64,000 bases of DNA from Apostichopus japonicus (GCF_037975245.1 NC_092578.1:19480321-19544320); one strand, 5' to 3'; counted from the stretch's first letter, positions 36,701 to 51,700 are shown. A program made the numbers and translations. The notes: a model not told the origin generated them from the letters alone.

Positions 36701-39700
36701 GTCTTGGTTCATTGACCATGAGAGGCAGCCATTAAAGATATTGTTTGGACCTGCACAGTAAATGAAAACAATAAATAGATTCCTTAGAACATTCATATAA
36801 ACTCTGCAAACTGAAATGAAATGTCACGGTTGCAAATATTTCACAGGAATTTTGCAAAGCCTTAAAAGAGACACAACGCAGCTATCATCTTCAGCTAACT
36901 GAAGATCTTTGTATGTATAACTATATTGCCAAAACAGCTATGAAAAATGTTATTCCATTTATGACATGATTCACACAGGGGCTTTGGGGGGGGGGGTTGT
37001 GATATTGGAGTCTAAAAAAAAAAACTTCCTAATTTTTACACAAGTGAGACCTTTCAATGCGATGCATGACCCAATTACTTCGGCCTGTTTCTACCTATGG
37101 TAGACTTTACCAAAAGTGCAGAAAAACCGGGCCACGTCATTGAAACACTGCAATCAATCAATTGTATGTTATAGTGCTTTAAAGAGATGTAACAATAGTG
37201 ATAATGTGACACATTGTTAACTCAAAACATGATCTATTCTTGTATGTTGATCAAAAACTGTTTTTTAAAGGTCATTTATAGTTTGTAAGATAGACCCTTG
37301 GTTCTAAATGCCTTCTCATTGAAAGGGTTCTTAAAAACTCTCTGAATAATCATCGGAAACAGGCGTGATTGAAGCTGGTGTCCATCCACCGCCCTTGTGA
37401 AATCCTAAACTACACACTAGATCCATTAATTCTACCAATGTGTCTGTTTCCAGTCTACACACTAGATCCATTAATTCTACCAATGTGTCTGTTTCCAGTC
37501 TGCACACTAGATCCATTAATTCTACCAATGTGTCTGTTTCCTGTCTGCACACTAGGGCCATTAATTCTACCAATGTGTCTGTTTCCAGTCTCCACACTAG
37601 GTCCATTAATTCTACCAATGTGTCTGTTTCCAGTCTACACACTAGGTCCATTAATTCTACCAATGTGTCTGCTTCCAGTCTACACACTAGATCCATTAAT
37701 TCTACCAATGTGTCTGTTTCCAGTCTACACACTAGATCCATTAATTCTACCAATGTGTCTGTTTCCAGTCTACACACTAGGTCCATTAATTCTACCAATG
37801 TGTCTGTTTCCAGTCTACACACTAGATCCATTAATTCTACCAATGTGTCTGTTTCCAGTCTACACACTAGGTCCATTAATTCTACCAATGTGTCTGTTTC
37901 CAGTCTACACACTAGGTCCATTAATTCTACCAATGTGTCTGCTTCCAGTCTACACACTAGATCCATTAATTCTACCAATGTGTCTGTTTCCAGTCTACAC
38001 ACTAGGTCCATTAATTCTACCAATGTGTCTGTTTCCAGTCTACACACTAGGTCCATTAATTCTACCAATGTGTCTGTTTCCAGTCTGCACACTAGGTCCA
38101 TTAATTCTACCAATGTGTCTGTTTCCAGTCTGCACACTAGATCCATTAATTCTACCAATGTGTCTGTTTCCAGTCTGCACACTAGATCCATTAATTCTAC
38201 CAATGTGTCTGTTTCCAGTCTGCACACTAGATCCATTAATTCTACCAATGTGTCTGTTTCCAGTCTACACACTAGATCCATTAATTCTACCAATGTGTCT
38301 GTTTCCAGTCTACACACTAGATCCATTAATTCTACCAATGTGTCTGTTTCCAGTCTACACACTAGATCCATTAATTCTACCAATGTGTCTGTTTCCAGTC
38401 TACACACTAGATCCATTAATTCTACCAATGTGTCTGTTTCCAGTCTACACACTAGGTCCATTAATTCTACCAATGTGTCTGCTTCCAGTCTACACACTAG
38501 ATCCATTAATTCTACCAATGTGTCTGTTTCCAGTCTACACACTAGATCCATTAATTCTACCAATGTGTCTGTTTCCAGTCTACACACTAGGTCCATTAAT
38601 TCTACCAATGTGTCTGTTTCCAGTCTACACACTAGGTCCATTTATTCTACCAATGTGTCTGTTTCCAGTCTACACACTAGGTCCATTTATTCTACCAATG
38701 TGTCTGTTTCCAGTCTACACACTAGATCCATTAATTCTACCAATGTGTCTCTCTTTCCAGTGTTTGTCTTCCAGGCTGGACATTCCAAGCCATTGTTCTT
38801 CATGGACTGCCGTAACAGCATAATATCTGCTACTTTTGTACCCCGTACTAAATCGTCTCTGGGGTTGAAGGAGGATAACTTACTTCCCTGGCAAAAACAC
38901 AGTCAGTTGTATCTCATGACAGAAGAGGAGGAGATTGTTGCCATAGTGACCAAGGAGGAGGCTGATCTCTATAACAAGAAGCAACGATTCCAGGTAACTA
39001 TGTTCTTAATCTCTCTCTATCATGGCATTGTGTTAAGCCTAGAGTCCAAACAGAGACCCAAGATAAGTGGCAATGGTATAACTTAATCTTCTACATGAAC
39101 CTAAACTGTAACAAGGCTCAAAGTAACTGAATAACGAATATAGGTTGGAAGGGCCTGGAGAGCAAGACAATACCGGGTCCTTAGGTACAAAATTAATTGA
39201 CACGGTAACCAAAATAACAACTGAAGAAATGTGAAAGTAACTTCAAGAAACTACCAAATAATGTAAAATAATCCATAAGTTAAACATACCGTAGCACAAT
39301 GGTGTGTAAATTTAAACTTAACACTAGTCTTGCCATAATTGATGCTGTCCCCTATGTTAAGGACATGTTATGTTAAATACACAAAGTAGTAACTTGGATC
39401 TACGCTGCCTGCATACATTTCCATGGTAACATGTTGATATAATTTGTTTTAATTACACCTGCTTTACACTTTTCTTGCCATAATTGATGCTATCCCTATG
39501 TTAAGGACATGTTATGTTAAAAACACAAAGTAGTAACTTGGATCTACGCTGCCTGCATATATTTCCATGGTAACACGTTGATATATTTTTCTTTTCATTA
39601 CACATGCTGTGTGAAAGCAGTGATTAGTTGGCGACAGCTGGTGCTTATAGTGCAAAAAGTTAGAGAACTCAGTCCTTATGCCTTAATATTACTTTATTGA

Positions 39701-42700
39701 GGAAATGCCAACAAAGTATCATTGGAAAATAACAAAGGGCCCTTAACGCATTACCCAAACAAAAGAAGGATTTTCAGGTTTAGCGATAATCAAATATGCA
39801 TACTTTTATTTCTTTATTAATATTGATTTTGTATCGCCAACCATTTTTTCTTCACAGTTTAAATAATTGACTGGTTTTTTTGTCTTTTGATTGTCTCCTT
39901 CAGAATAACCTTGAGGAAAGTCTTCCATCTACGCCATTCGCTGAGTTCCTCCAAAGCCATGGCAACAGGGGCAGTGGCATCAGGAAAGCAACAACAGACA
40001 TACTGAAAAAATATGTCGGGGATGATACCTTGGTTAAAGAGGCAAGTTTGATGTCGATTTTAGTTTTGCTTTGTCATCTGGTTTCACTGATGCTCTTTCA
40101 ACGGTTTACCTGACATGCACGTTCTGTCACTTATGCTTCCCTTTTGTAAGTTCGTCAGCTCTTAAATTGGAGGCCATTCAGCATCAAGAGAATTGTCAAT
40201 ATATTTATACGAATAAAAACTTTGACGAATATTTAACCGAGTCGTATCTACTGCGTGCCATAATTTCAACATTTCAATGCGTCAAAGAAAAGAGGTGGGT
40301 GTCGGTGTGTGAGACATCTTTGAGATTTAATGAAAGGAGAATGGGTCTTTCATCCTCACTAACTTCACCATGCTAGTTTATTCTGGTGAAGGCAATGGTC
40401 TTTAACATTGTGAATTAATCATTCCTAGTACTTCTTTTGGAAGCCATTTTGTTTTACTCATTCCATACAGTGTCTTGTGTGCTTTGTACACAAAACACTC
40501 AAACTTATTACTAATTAGGGAAATTATCAATTTAATGATTTTACACCAAACATGAAATACTCTAAGGAAACAAGGGTGTGCTGTTCCAAACATTAAAACC
40601 CTCAAAATTTTGACTTTCATTTACAGGAATGATTTTGTAATGAAATCCTGAAACTAGTATTAAATGTACACATTCTTTTGTGGTGTTCTACAGATGGTGA
40701 TGACGCCACCACACATCTTACCCCCTGTGAGGACACTTGCCACCACCTTCCTTCATTCCTTGCTCCTCCCATCGGATAGTAAAAGGTGAGGCAAGCTGCA
40801 CAGGGCTAACTCACAGCTTTCTTTGTGATTTCAATTAATGCATGTATTATGTTAAGAGAAGGCCCATTGGTAGGGGGTGGGTGCAGTGCTTCTCAAAAAT
40901 GAATACTCTAATGTTTTTGTTTGACACCACTGATGTAGTCATGCTTGGACACATGGTTTGATGTATGGCAAGTACAACATTATTAGTAGAACAACATGAG
41001 TACAGCAGCTTGAGTACAACAGCATGAGTACAACAACATGAGTAAAACAACATGAGTACAACAACATGAGTAAAACAACTTGAGTTCAACAGCATGAGAA
41101 CAGCAGTGTGAGTACAACATCATTTAATAGTACAACATCTTGAGTACAACAGCATGAGTACAACAACATGAGTACAACAACATTAGTACAACAGCATGAG
41201 TAAAACAACTTGAGTTCAACAGCATGAGAACAGCAGTGTGAGTACAACATCATTTAATAGTACAACATCTTGAGTACAACAGCATGAGTACAACAACATG
41301 AGTAAAACAACTTGAGTTCAACAGCATGAGTGCAACATCTTGAGTTCAACAGCATGAGAACAGCAGTGTGAGTACAACATCATTTAATAGTACAACATCA
41401 TTTAATAGTACAACAGCATGAGTACAACAACATGAGTACAACAACATGAGTAAAACAACTTGAGTTCAACAGCATGAGTGCAACATCTTGAGTTCAACAG
41501 CATGAGAACAGCAGAGTGAGTACAACATCATTTAATAGTACAACATCTTGAGTACAACAGCATGAGTACAACAACTTGAGTACAACAGCATTAGTACAAC
41601 AGCATGAGTAAAACAACTTGAGTACAACAACTTGAGTTCAACAACATGAGTACAACAACTTGAGTACAACAACATGAGTACAACAACTTGAGTTCAATAG
41701 CATGAGTACAGCAGTGTGAGTACAACATCTTGAGTACAATGACATTAGTACAACAGCATTTAATAGTACAACATCTTGAGTACAACAGCATGGGTACAAC
41801 AGCATTAGTTCAGCAAGATGAATACAACAGCATGGGTACAACAACTTGAGTACAACAGCATGAGTACAACAGCATGAGTACAACAGCATGAGTACAAGTA
41901 AACATTCTCCTTGGTAAGAGTACAAGGCTAAAGCACAAGTAAGAGAAGATAGTCTTGCAGTCTAGTATCTATAGAACTAGATTTACATAATGATCTCAGT
42001 ACAAGTATCAGCACAAACCTAGCTAGTGTAGCCTACTATGCTTGACGACCAACACAAGATGGAATCAGTAGAAAGCCTGGTCATACCAAAGCAGAACAGA
42101 GAAATAACCAGATATAAATGATATGTTCATATGGTTATTTGTTGTCAGGTTCAGGGGTAACTCGTAAAAGTTTGAAAAGCACCACAACAAAAAATTGGAT
42201 GCAATTCAAATTTGAAATCCCATATTCTAGCCGACAAATGTTTTATTTTCTTTGTTTTTTCTTCAAATTTTCTTATACTTTTCCTAATCAGTCTTCCATT
42301 GTTCATTACCTCATTAATATATTAGTGTTAGAATCTTCCCCTCTCTATCTTCCTCTCTCTATTCTGTAAAGGCAGCATTTCTCTCTTTACCAAGTATTTT
42401 CACACGTATCTTAAATATCAAGTTTCTGAGAAGGTGCTCTAGGATAAAAATATAGCAATTACTTGCCTGTAAGACATCTATTAATCCAAGTACAAGGACC
42501 AGCTGTGAGGCTTTGCTAGTTTATCATGTGAACACATCATCATGTGAACCCACTTCTGTCAAATCCACCCCCCACCCCAAAAAAACACAAAAAACAAACA
42601 AATCTATCATGCAGTAGGAGCATGAATCTTCCCACAACATGATGGAGCAACTTTAATAATTCATTGTATTATGCGAGTGATTATACACTGGGATATTAAA

Positions 42701-45700
42701 TGGCATTGTCTTTCAGGTACATCTCTTTTAGTGAAAACACTCATTGATTAAAAGGTTGTGTACATAGTTACCGTGAATGCAAGGAACAGTTTAATGCAAA
42801 TAGAGTTACTTAGTGTACACGGCGAAGGTGAAAGAGAAGAAAGTACGTGGCTGCTGGATCAACCAAGAGTCACAGCCAAGCCTTAAGGCTGTCTAGATCC
42901 ACCAACAGTCATTGCCAAACCTTACTCTCTTTCTATATTCATAATTTCATACAGAATTTAACAGAATCAAAGTAAGACAAAAACTGTTAGCAAACTGCTT
43001 ATCCACTAAAGAGCCTATGTAAGAAAATGTAAAAGTAAGTTGGCCTCACATTTCGATCCTAAGCTGAAGAAGATTCTGCTAGGATCGGAACGTCAGGCCC
43101 ACTCACTTTTACATATTATAACAGAGGTAGAACTACATGCTCACACTTTTTGCTATAACTATGATTTGTAAAAGCTAAATTTGTGAAATTTATTGCAATG
43201 CAGTTTCATACCCTGAAGTTGTTAGACCTAAAAAGATTTTGTACAGAATAGAAAGTTTTTCAAACTTTACCTTAGTGAAGCTACAGTGCTAAGGAGAAAA
43301 TAATACAGCTTTGAAAACTAACCAGCTGCTCTCAGTTGAAAACATACATTCAGGGAGATTTTAAAAATTTTTCCATTGCAACAATTGCTAAGAGAACTTC
43401 TGAGAATACTGTCTCAGTTATAATTAACAATGGAAACTGGTCACAATTTTTAATCCCTCCATTAAAGATATCCCATCTCCAACTCTGAGTTGTAACAATG
43501 AACCCTTTACAATGGTTTGCCCAAACATCATTTAGGGGTTAAGGGTGCTAATATTGCTTCTATTTTCTCTTTATTCTTGTAAGTTTATTCAAAAATAATA
43601 TAACGTAGGAAATACGTTTCTGTACCTCGCTCTTATGTAGTACAATCTCCATGATGGCTTCTTTTTGTACCTCGCTCTAATGTGTTTTTTAAAGCTGTGA
43701 AGAGGTTATCTGTAGCCTGTGGCCAACAAGATGATCAGGACAAGCAAAAATAGATCAAGAAACAAGCACAGCACCGGAAGTGAGCAAATGTAAATGTCCC
43801 ATTTCATTTTTCAAACACGATGAGTTTTACCCCATCAGAACGGACAGGAACTTCCTGGACAAATTTGATTTGTTGTTGTATGGAATTCCTGTAAAAGATA
43901 TCTTACTTGTAGTGAGAGGACTCCTTGCAAGTGGAGTTTTAATGTTGTCTGTTCATCATTTGTTTTTTTGTTTTTTATTATGTGGTGAAATGGATGAGTA
44001 GAGTTACAATTGTAGTAAGCTCTCTGAGGTTGTTGAAGTGTTCCTGTATTTGGTTCACAAAGTGATTCACAGTGTTGACATAGCAATGTAACTGCGTTTT
44101 GACATACAATGGCAAAATATTGTCACTTAGCTGGTTTTCAGCAGGTCTGAACACACAAGTCAACTGTTGAGTTTTTATCTTGTAGGTTAAAATTAACTAC
44201 CCCCCACCCCCCTCCCATTCCCACCACACTCCCTCTCTCCCTTCTACTGCAAACATGCTGTTTCTTTTCACAATCCTTTGGATAAACTCAACTATGTTTC
44301 TTCTTTTAAGGATGACAAATAAGATATAGTGTAGTGTAGAAGAAGCCTAAAGGAAAGTTTGGGCCTCAAAGAACATTGAATTTGAATAAAGATGTAGTCT
44401 TCATCTTCAAAACACAATCAGATTCACTTCATACGCACTCTGCGAACCTAATTAGAAACGCTTCATGTCGTTAAAATATTTTATTTTCCATGGGGAGACC
44501 AAACAAAAGCCGAACCTAACAAGAGAGCAAACATATTATTTCTGATTTTAATAACTGGTCACTAAACTTTGTCCCGTAGACTAGCCCAGATCAGTACTCC
44601 ACGACCTTTTGTCCTCTAACTATCGGTAAGATATATTCCGTACATATACCGTACAAGTCCTCTGTGTTGAATATCAGCATGGGATGTGCATTCATTCTTA
44701 CTCTACTACTAGCACCTCCTCAACGGATACCACTTCTTGTTATTTCCCTCCTAGTATGTAAATTTGCAGTAGAATGGGTCATTAGCTAATCGGTGAGAGC
44801 CCTTCAACGTAGTGGTGTGTACTTATCGCTGAGTGGCGACTATTCCTGGGGCTGGTGAGTTGATGTGGGTCAATAATTGCTCTCTCCCGCTCCGTTGTTC
44901 GGTGCCAGCCGGCTGCCAGTGAGACTAATTTAAGGAAGAGATGGTCAAGTGTGTTGACTGTAGAATTTCATGTATGAAGTACACACACCCTCTTACCTTA
45001 AAGCAGGATAGGTAGTAATGCACTGAATATCTATACCGTAATACAATCCATAGGAATAATGAAATAGTTGCATATTAAACAAACTGGTCAAAGTTTGCTT
45101 CTACTTCAGAGGAGTAGAGACCAGTATTTACTTTGGTCCCTTGCTTACCTGTCTCCCCACAATGGCATTCATGCACTCTACTTTATCTAGAATGCACTGA
45201 TTATACTGATAACCTTCTTAGGGATACTGTACACCCCCTAGTGACAGGATATCATCTCTCCATGACTCTCCTTCTTATGCTACCTGAAACATTTTTGACA
45301 CTTTATTGACAATTTCATATTCTTCTGCTTTTATAAGTCAAAGTCTGTCCATTTAGTAGCCAACCATGTTAATTATTCAAAATGGCTTACCTGCAGGCAA
45401 AGATGAGGCAGATGCTTTCATCATTAATAATATGGAGCACATTCCAGCCATATTGGTGATTCAGTTAAGCTTGATGTGCCTCACGGTAGAATTGCTGTGC
45501 CAGGAAATTTAAAGACAAGAGTGTGTGCTATGCAGTAGTCTGCTTTAAAGAAGCCTATAAATGTTAGAATCGTCAAAGCTGTTGCTATTTCACCTTGAGG
45601 TTAATATTGTCTTGTTGGTTCTGAGTAAATTAATTCTTCATACTTGATAGAGGCGAAGACATGGTTTACCATGATAGCTGGAAGGATACTTGTCTCATGT

Positions 45701-48700
45701 TTTATAGACTTCAGAATTCTTTGAGAGGATTTAAGAAACTGTTAAATGATCACCTTGGAATGGACACAGGATATCACAGAATGTACTGTAAATTTTGAAA
45801 ATAATGTAGCAGGTTTTGTGTATGTGATCACAAGGAAATACCCTCAGAGCCTCACCACATGACACCTTAACTAGGCAAGAAATTAGAGTTAAATTAAGTT
45901 ACTTTAGTTGGCCATACACATTTTCAATAGAAATATTAAAAATGGAAACAGCAACTGGATATTTTCAATTTGTTTTGCTATCCTTCTTCATCATTTAAAA
46001 TTGAACTTGATTTAAGTCAAACTCTGGGACATTGATGTCCAATGTGCATACAATGTTAGTCAAACTATGGGACGTTGATATCCAATGTGCATACAATGTT
46101 AGTCTAACTATAGGACATTGATGTCCAATGTGCATACAATGTTAGTCAAACTATGGGACGTTGATATCCAATGTGCATACAATGTTAGTCTAACTATAGG
46201 ACATTGATGTCCAATGTGCATACAATGTTAGTCAAACTATGGGACGTTGATATCCAATGTGCATACAATGTTAGTCTAACTATAGGACATTGATGTCCAA
46301 TGTGCATACAATGTTAGTCAAACTATAGGACATTGATGTCCAATGTGCATACAATGTTAGTCTAACTATGGGACATTGATGTCCAATGTGCATACAATGT
46401 TAGTCAAACTATGGGACATTGATGTCCAATGTGCATACAATGTTAGTCTAACTATGGGACATTGATGTCCAACGTTCATACAATGTTAGTCAAACTATGG
46501 GACATTGATATCCAATGTGCATACAATGTTAGTCTAACTATGGGACATTGATGTCCAACGTTCATACAATGTTAGTCAAACTATGGGACATTGATGTCCA
46601 ACGTTCATACAATGTAAGTCAAACTATGGGACATTGATGTCCAATGTGCATACAATGTTAGTCAAACTATGGGACATTGATGTCCAATGTGCATACAATG
46701 TTAGTCTATCTATGGGACATTGATGTCCAATGTGCATACAATGTTAGTCAAACTATGGGATGTTGATGTCCAATGTGCATACAATGTTAGTCTAACTATG
46801 GGACATTGATGTCCAATGTGCATACAATGTTAGTCAAACTATGGGATGTTGATGTCCAATGTGCATACAATGTTAGTCTAACTATAGGACATTGATGTCC
46901 AACGTTCATACAATGTTAGTCTAACTATGGGACATTGATGTCCAATGTGCATACAATGTTAGTCAAACTATGGGATGTTGGTGTCCAATGTGCATACAAT
47001 GTAAGTCTAACTATGGGACATTGATGTCCAATGTGCATACAATGTTAGTCAAACTATGGGACATTGATGTCCAATGTGCATACAATGTTAGTCAAACTAT
47101 GGGACGTTGATATCCAATGTGCATACAATGTTAGTCTAACTATTGGACATTGATGTCCAATGTGCATACAATGTTAGTCTAACTATGGGACATTGATGTC
47201 CAATGTGCATACAATGTTAGTCAAACTATGGGACATTGATGTCCAATGTGCATACAATGTTAGTCTAACTATGGGACATTGATGTCCAATGTGCATACAA
47301 TGTTAGTCAAACTATGGGACATTGATGTCCAATGTGCATACAATGTTAGTCTAACTATGGGACATTGATGTCCAATGTGCATACAATGTTAGTCAAACTA
47401 TGGGACGTTGATATCCAATGTGCATACAATGTTAGTCTAACTATGGGACATTGATGTCCAATGTGCATACAATGTTAGTCTAACTATGGGATGTTGATGT
47501 CCAATGTGCATACAATGTTAGTCTTACTATGGGACATTGATGTCCAATGTGCAAACATTGTTAGTCAAACTATGGGACATTGATGTCCAATGTGCATACA
47601 ATGTTAGTCAAAATGGGATGTTGATATCCAATATGCATACAATGTTAGTCTAACTATGGGACATTGATATCCAATGTGCATACAATGTTAGTCTATCTAT
47701 GGGACATTGATGTCCAATGTGCATATAATGTTAGTCAAACTATGGGACATTGATGTCCAATGTGCATACAATGTTAGTCAAACTATGGGACATTGATGTC
47801 CAATGTGCATACAATGTTAGTCAAACTATGGGATGTTGATGTCCAATGTGCATCCAATGTTAGGCAAACTATGGGACGTTGATGTCCAATGTGCATAAAA
47901 TGTAAGTCAAATGTAAATAAAACTTTAGTATCCAGCAGAATACAATGTTATTCAATTTTTTTTTTCATATTTGGTTGTGTTATTTTACATTTACGTATCA
48001 GCAATTATTTATTTATTTTCCTTCCTTTAATAAAAGAGAAAAAGTTAAAAATTGTTGACCCTGATCAATATTCGCAACAATATTATTGATTATATTGATG
48101 AATATTGATGCAAAACGAAACCTATGGGTACTCTGATATACAAAAGCTATGAACTGTTGAAAATTGGATGAAATTTGTTAATTGCTTTCGAGATTAATCA
48201 ATTTTCACATGTAGCTACATAGGCTAGATACTGGCTTAGTTGGATGACAGCAATCTTTATCTCGAGTTTCACTTAGCAGTCAACTTGCTGACTCCGAAAA
48301 GTTCCTTGAATTATATATATATGACTCATATAATTTAATCCTTGCAAGGCACAACTTGTTTGTGCTAAGGAAATTCAGTGCCAGAGGGCGACAAGATGAA
48401 ATGTCTGTTTGCGGCCAGGATTTAGGGAGCTAGGTGTTGCACAGTTGATTTAGTATATAAGCATAACCAAATCCTGTAAAGTCACTGCAAACAAGCATAA
48501 CTTATTTTACTACCAACCATTGAATCACTGTACTACTGTTTGAATCACTCGGAAGAGAGTAAGAGACAGATAATGAAGAAGAAGCAGAAGAGCTGTCCAA
48601 GTGCATCACATTTGTTCTACTGCAGTGTTTTGTTCTTTTAATATTTTATGGGATTTTGAGAAGTACAGAAATAAAGGAAAATTAATGTTAACTCTGGCGC

Positions 48701-51700
48701 CATTGATATATTGAGTCTGTGTGAAGGTTTCAGTGGTTTAATAAAGTCTTGGAATTGGATATTCATAAAGGCACAACAAGGTTAAGAAAAGCCTTCATCA
48801 TACATATTAATCGACAATTGCAGTTCAGTTTCACAACTTTCCACTGGTGGATGTTTTATCAACATTTATTTCACACTCTTTTGCTTCTCTTCGCCAGTCA
48901 AATGGATCTGTCAATAAAAGATAATACTTGCTTCTAATATCCATAAGAAAGATTACGTTGTGTTGAAGAACATGTGTTTAGCTCAGAGCTATGATTACAG
49001 TGACTGGTCTAATAAATAAATGATAAATAGATGATCTTAATAACCAAAGAACTACTCTCAACTGCAGCATCCAGTCTGTAATTTATATACCACTGTCAGC
49101 CTCTTGAATATTTGATAGAATCAAGAAATGAAGAAACTTTTGTAATGTTAGTGTAGTCAGTTCCTGAAAGGAAAATATGTAATTTCAGCTTTTGAAGAAA
49201 GTTATTAAATTTTGTCATTACAGTCTATGGTTGAGATGTGTGGTTGCGAAGCCCTTGTCCCTATTGTTTATGATAAGAGGGCCCAATAATAAAAACCAGG
49301 ACCCTGTTCTGTTTTGAATGTATATGTTAAAGCAGGATATGATGTTGAGAAAACCCATAACATAATTTCTTTCCAAAGTTTTCAAAAACCACTTGCAAAC
49401 CCACTCGCTCTTCACACACCTGTTGGTAAGATTGTCACAAATTTACATTTAACAATGGTATCTAGAACAGACAGGGAGATGTTACCGAGGAAATGTCTTA
49501 GTTGGGTATGCATTTTGTGGTTAGAACAGTAGTAGCCATTGTTGTATAGCCACCGTGACACAAAGGGGAAATTGTTTTGTTGGCTTCTACCCAAAGCAGT
49601 GTACACTTGAAGCTCTGTCAATCTAGCCAGTTTGGACAATTTTGTATCGTTAATACTGTACCACCCTATACTGTCCTCCCACATTATGCTTCACAGCAGT
49701 TGTACTGACAGTACGGATAGTTCCTCAACTTTAATTAAGAAACATGATAAATCACATTTAGGATATTAAGCATGTAAGAGAGTGATGACTACCACAGGTC
49801 CCCCCATCCCCATCCCCCAATCTTCCCGTTTTGTAATCACATCGTTAAAACATGAAATGATATTGGATTAGTCAAGGTCATAAACTTTATGGGATAGCAA
49901 GGTTAATTTGTTCAATTGTGAACTGTTAACCTGTTCATTTTATGTATCGTAACACTGTTTTTAAAATGGTTTCGATGGTTAAACGGTAATCGAAAGCCTG
50001 GCAATTGCATGCCCGATCTGGAACTTTCACTGCGGAATTCTATGCAGCATAACCTATATACATGAAGAACGAAATCAACATTGAAAGCTATGATTAAATG
50101 TTGGTCTTGTCACTAACCTTTGTATAGATCTTTCAAACAGTCCATATTGGTAACACATTTGATGCCAGTATAATCGTGTCATGTGAATGAAAATAAAGAG
50201 CTACCCTATATGTACAGTCATAATCCATTGACTCAGTCAATATCAACTTTGTGCTGAACTTGTCTCAATATGTGTTAGAACCGTGTGCACTTAAAAAGAT
50301 GAAAAGATTTATTTCAAGTCATATTTAAGATGCAGAAGGCATTAACAAAGGTCTTTTGTTTGTTTGTTAGTTATGCATCAGTTCTACTAAGTATGCTTTA
50401 TGATTTTAAGATTTATGAAACATTTTAACAAGTTGTTGTTGTGAATATATAAATACTATGAGATTTATCATAATTATATGTAATAATTCAAGTTATTGCT
50501 TTAAGTCTATTTTTTTTGGGCATGATATTGCATAGTATTATAATACACTGTACTGTACATATAGTACTTACAGTAGTGTAGTCTTATGCAATCTACACTT
50601 CGCTGGTGCAGTCTGTGTGCGCTGAATGTATTATGTTGGTCTGTGTGCTGAATGTATTATGTTGGTCTGTGTGCACATGATGTGCTATGTTGGTCTGTGT
50701 GCATAGGATGTGTTATGTTGGTCTGTGTGCACAGGATGTGTTATGTTGGCCTGTGTGCACATGATGTGTTATGTTGGTCTGTGTGCACATGATGTGTTAT
50801 GTTGGTCTGTGTGCATAGGATGTGTTACGTTGGTCTGTGTGCACAGGATGTTTTGTGTTGTACTGTGTGCATAGGATGTGTTACATTGGTCTGTGTACAC
50901 CGAATGTGTTATGTTGGTCTGTGTGCACATGATGTGTTATGTTGGTCTGTGTGCATAGGATGTGTTACGTTGGTCTGTGTGCACAGGATGTTTTGTGTTG
51001 TACTGTGTGCACATGATGTATTATGTTGGTCTGTGTGCATAGGATGTGTTACGTTGGTCTGTGTGCACATGATGTGTTATGTTGGTCTGTGTGCACATGA
51101 TGTGCTATGTTGGTCTGTGTGCATAGGATGTGTTATGTTGGTCTGTGTGCACAGGATGTGTTATGTTGGCCTGTGTGCACATGATGTGTTATGTTGGTCT
51201 GTGTGCACATGATGTGTTATGTTGGTCTGTGTGCATAGGATGTGTTACGTTGGTCTGTGTGCACAGGATGTTTTGTGTTGTACTGTGTGCATAGGATGTG
51301 TTACATTGGTCTGTGTACACCGAATGTGTTATGTTGGTCTGTGTGCACATGATGTGTTATGTTGGTCTGTGTGCATAGGATGTGTTACGTTGGTCTGTGT
51401 GCACAGGATGTTTTGTGTTGTACTGTGTGCACATGATGTATTATGTTGGTCTGTGTGCATAGGATGTGTTACGTTGGTCTGTGTGCACATGATGTGTTAT
51501 GTTGGTCTGTGTGCACATGATGTGCTATGTTGGTCTGTGTGCATAGGATGTGTTATGTTGGTCTGTGTGCACAGGATGTGTTATGTTGGCCTGTGTGCAC
51601 ATGATGTGTTATGTTGGTCTGTGTGCACATGATGTGTTATGTTGGTCTGTGTGCATAGGATGTGTTACGTTGGTCTGTGTGCACAGGATGTTTTGTGTTG

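Noticed and set aside
37331..39086. Three long open frames (436, 484 and 548 codons) on both strands
   Set aside because: All come from the 45-bp unit being a multiple of three. Only the last part of the 548-codon frame (from 38761) is real coding, as WDR75 exon 14.
40847..41925. Minus-strand Cys-rich frames (LLYSCCCTHAVVLKLL-like)
   Set aside because: They translate the 14-bp minisatellite in WDR75 intron 16.
43780..44001. 73-codon open frame in intron 16
   Set aside because: No recognisable motif, no splice sites that fit WDR75, and a low-complexity C-terminal part.
46016..47905. CRISPR-like regular repeats
   Set aside because: Units are directly adjacent with no unique spacers, the host is an animal, and the array is intronic.
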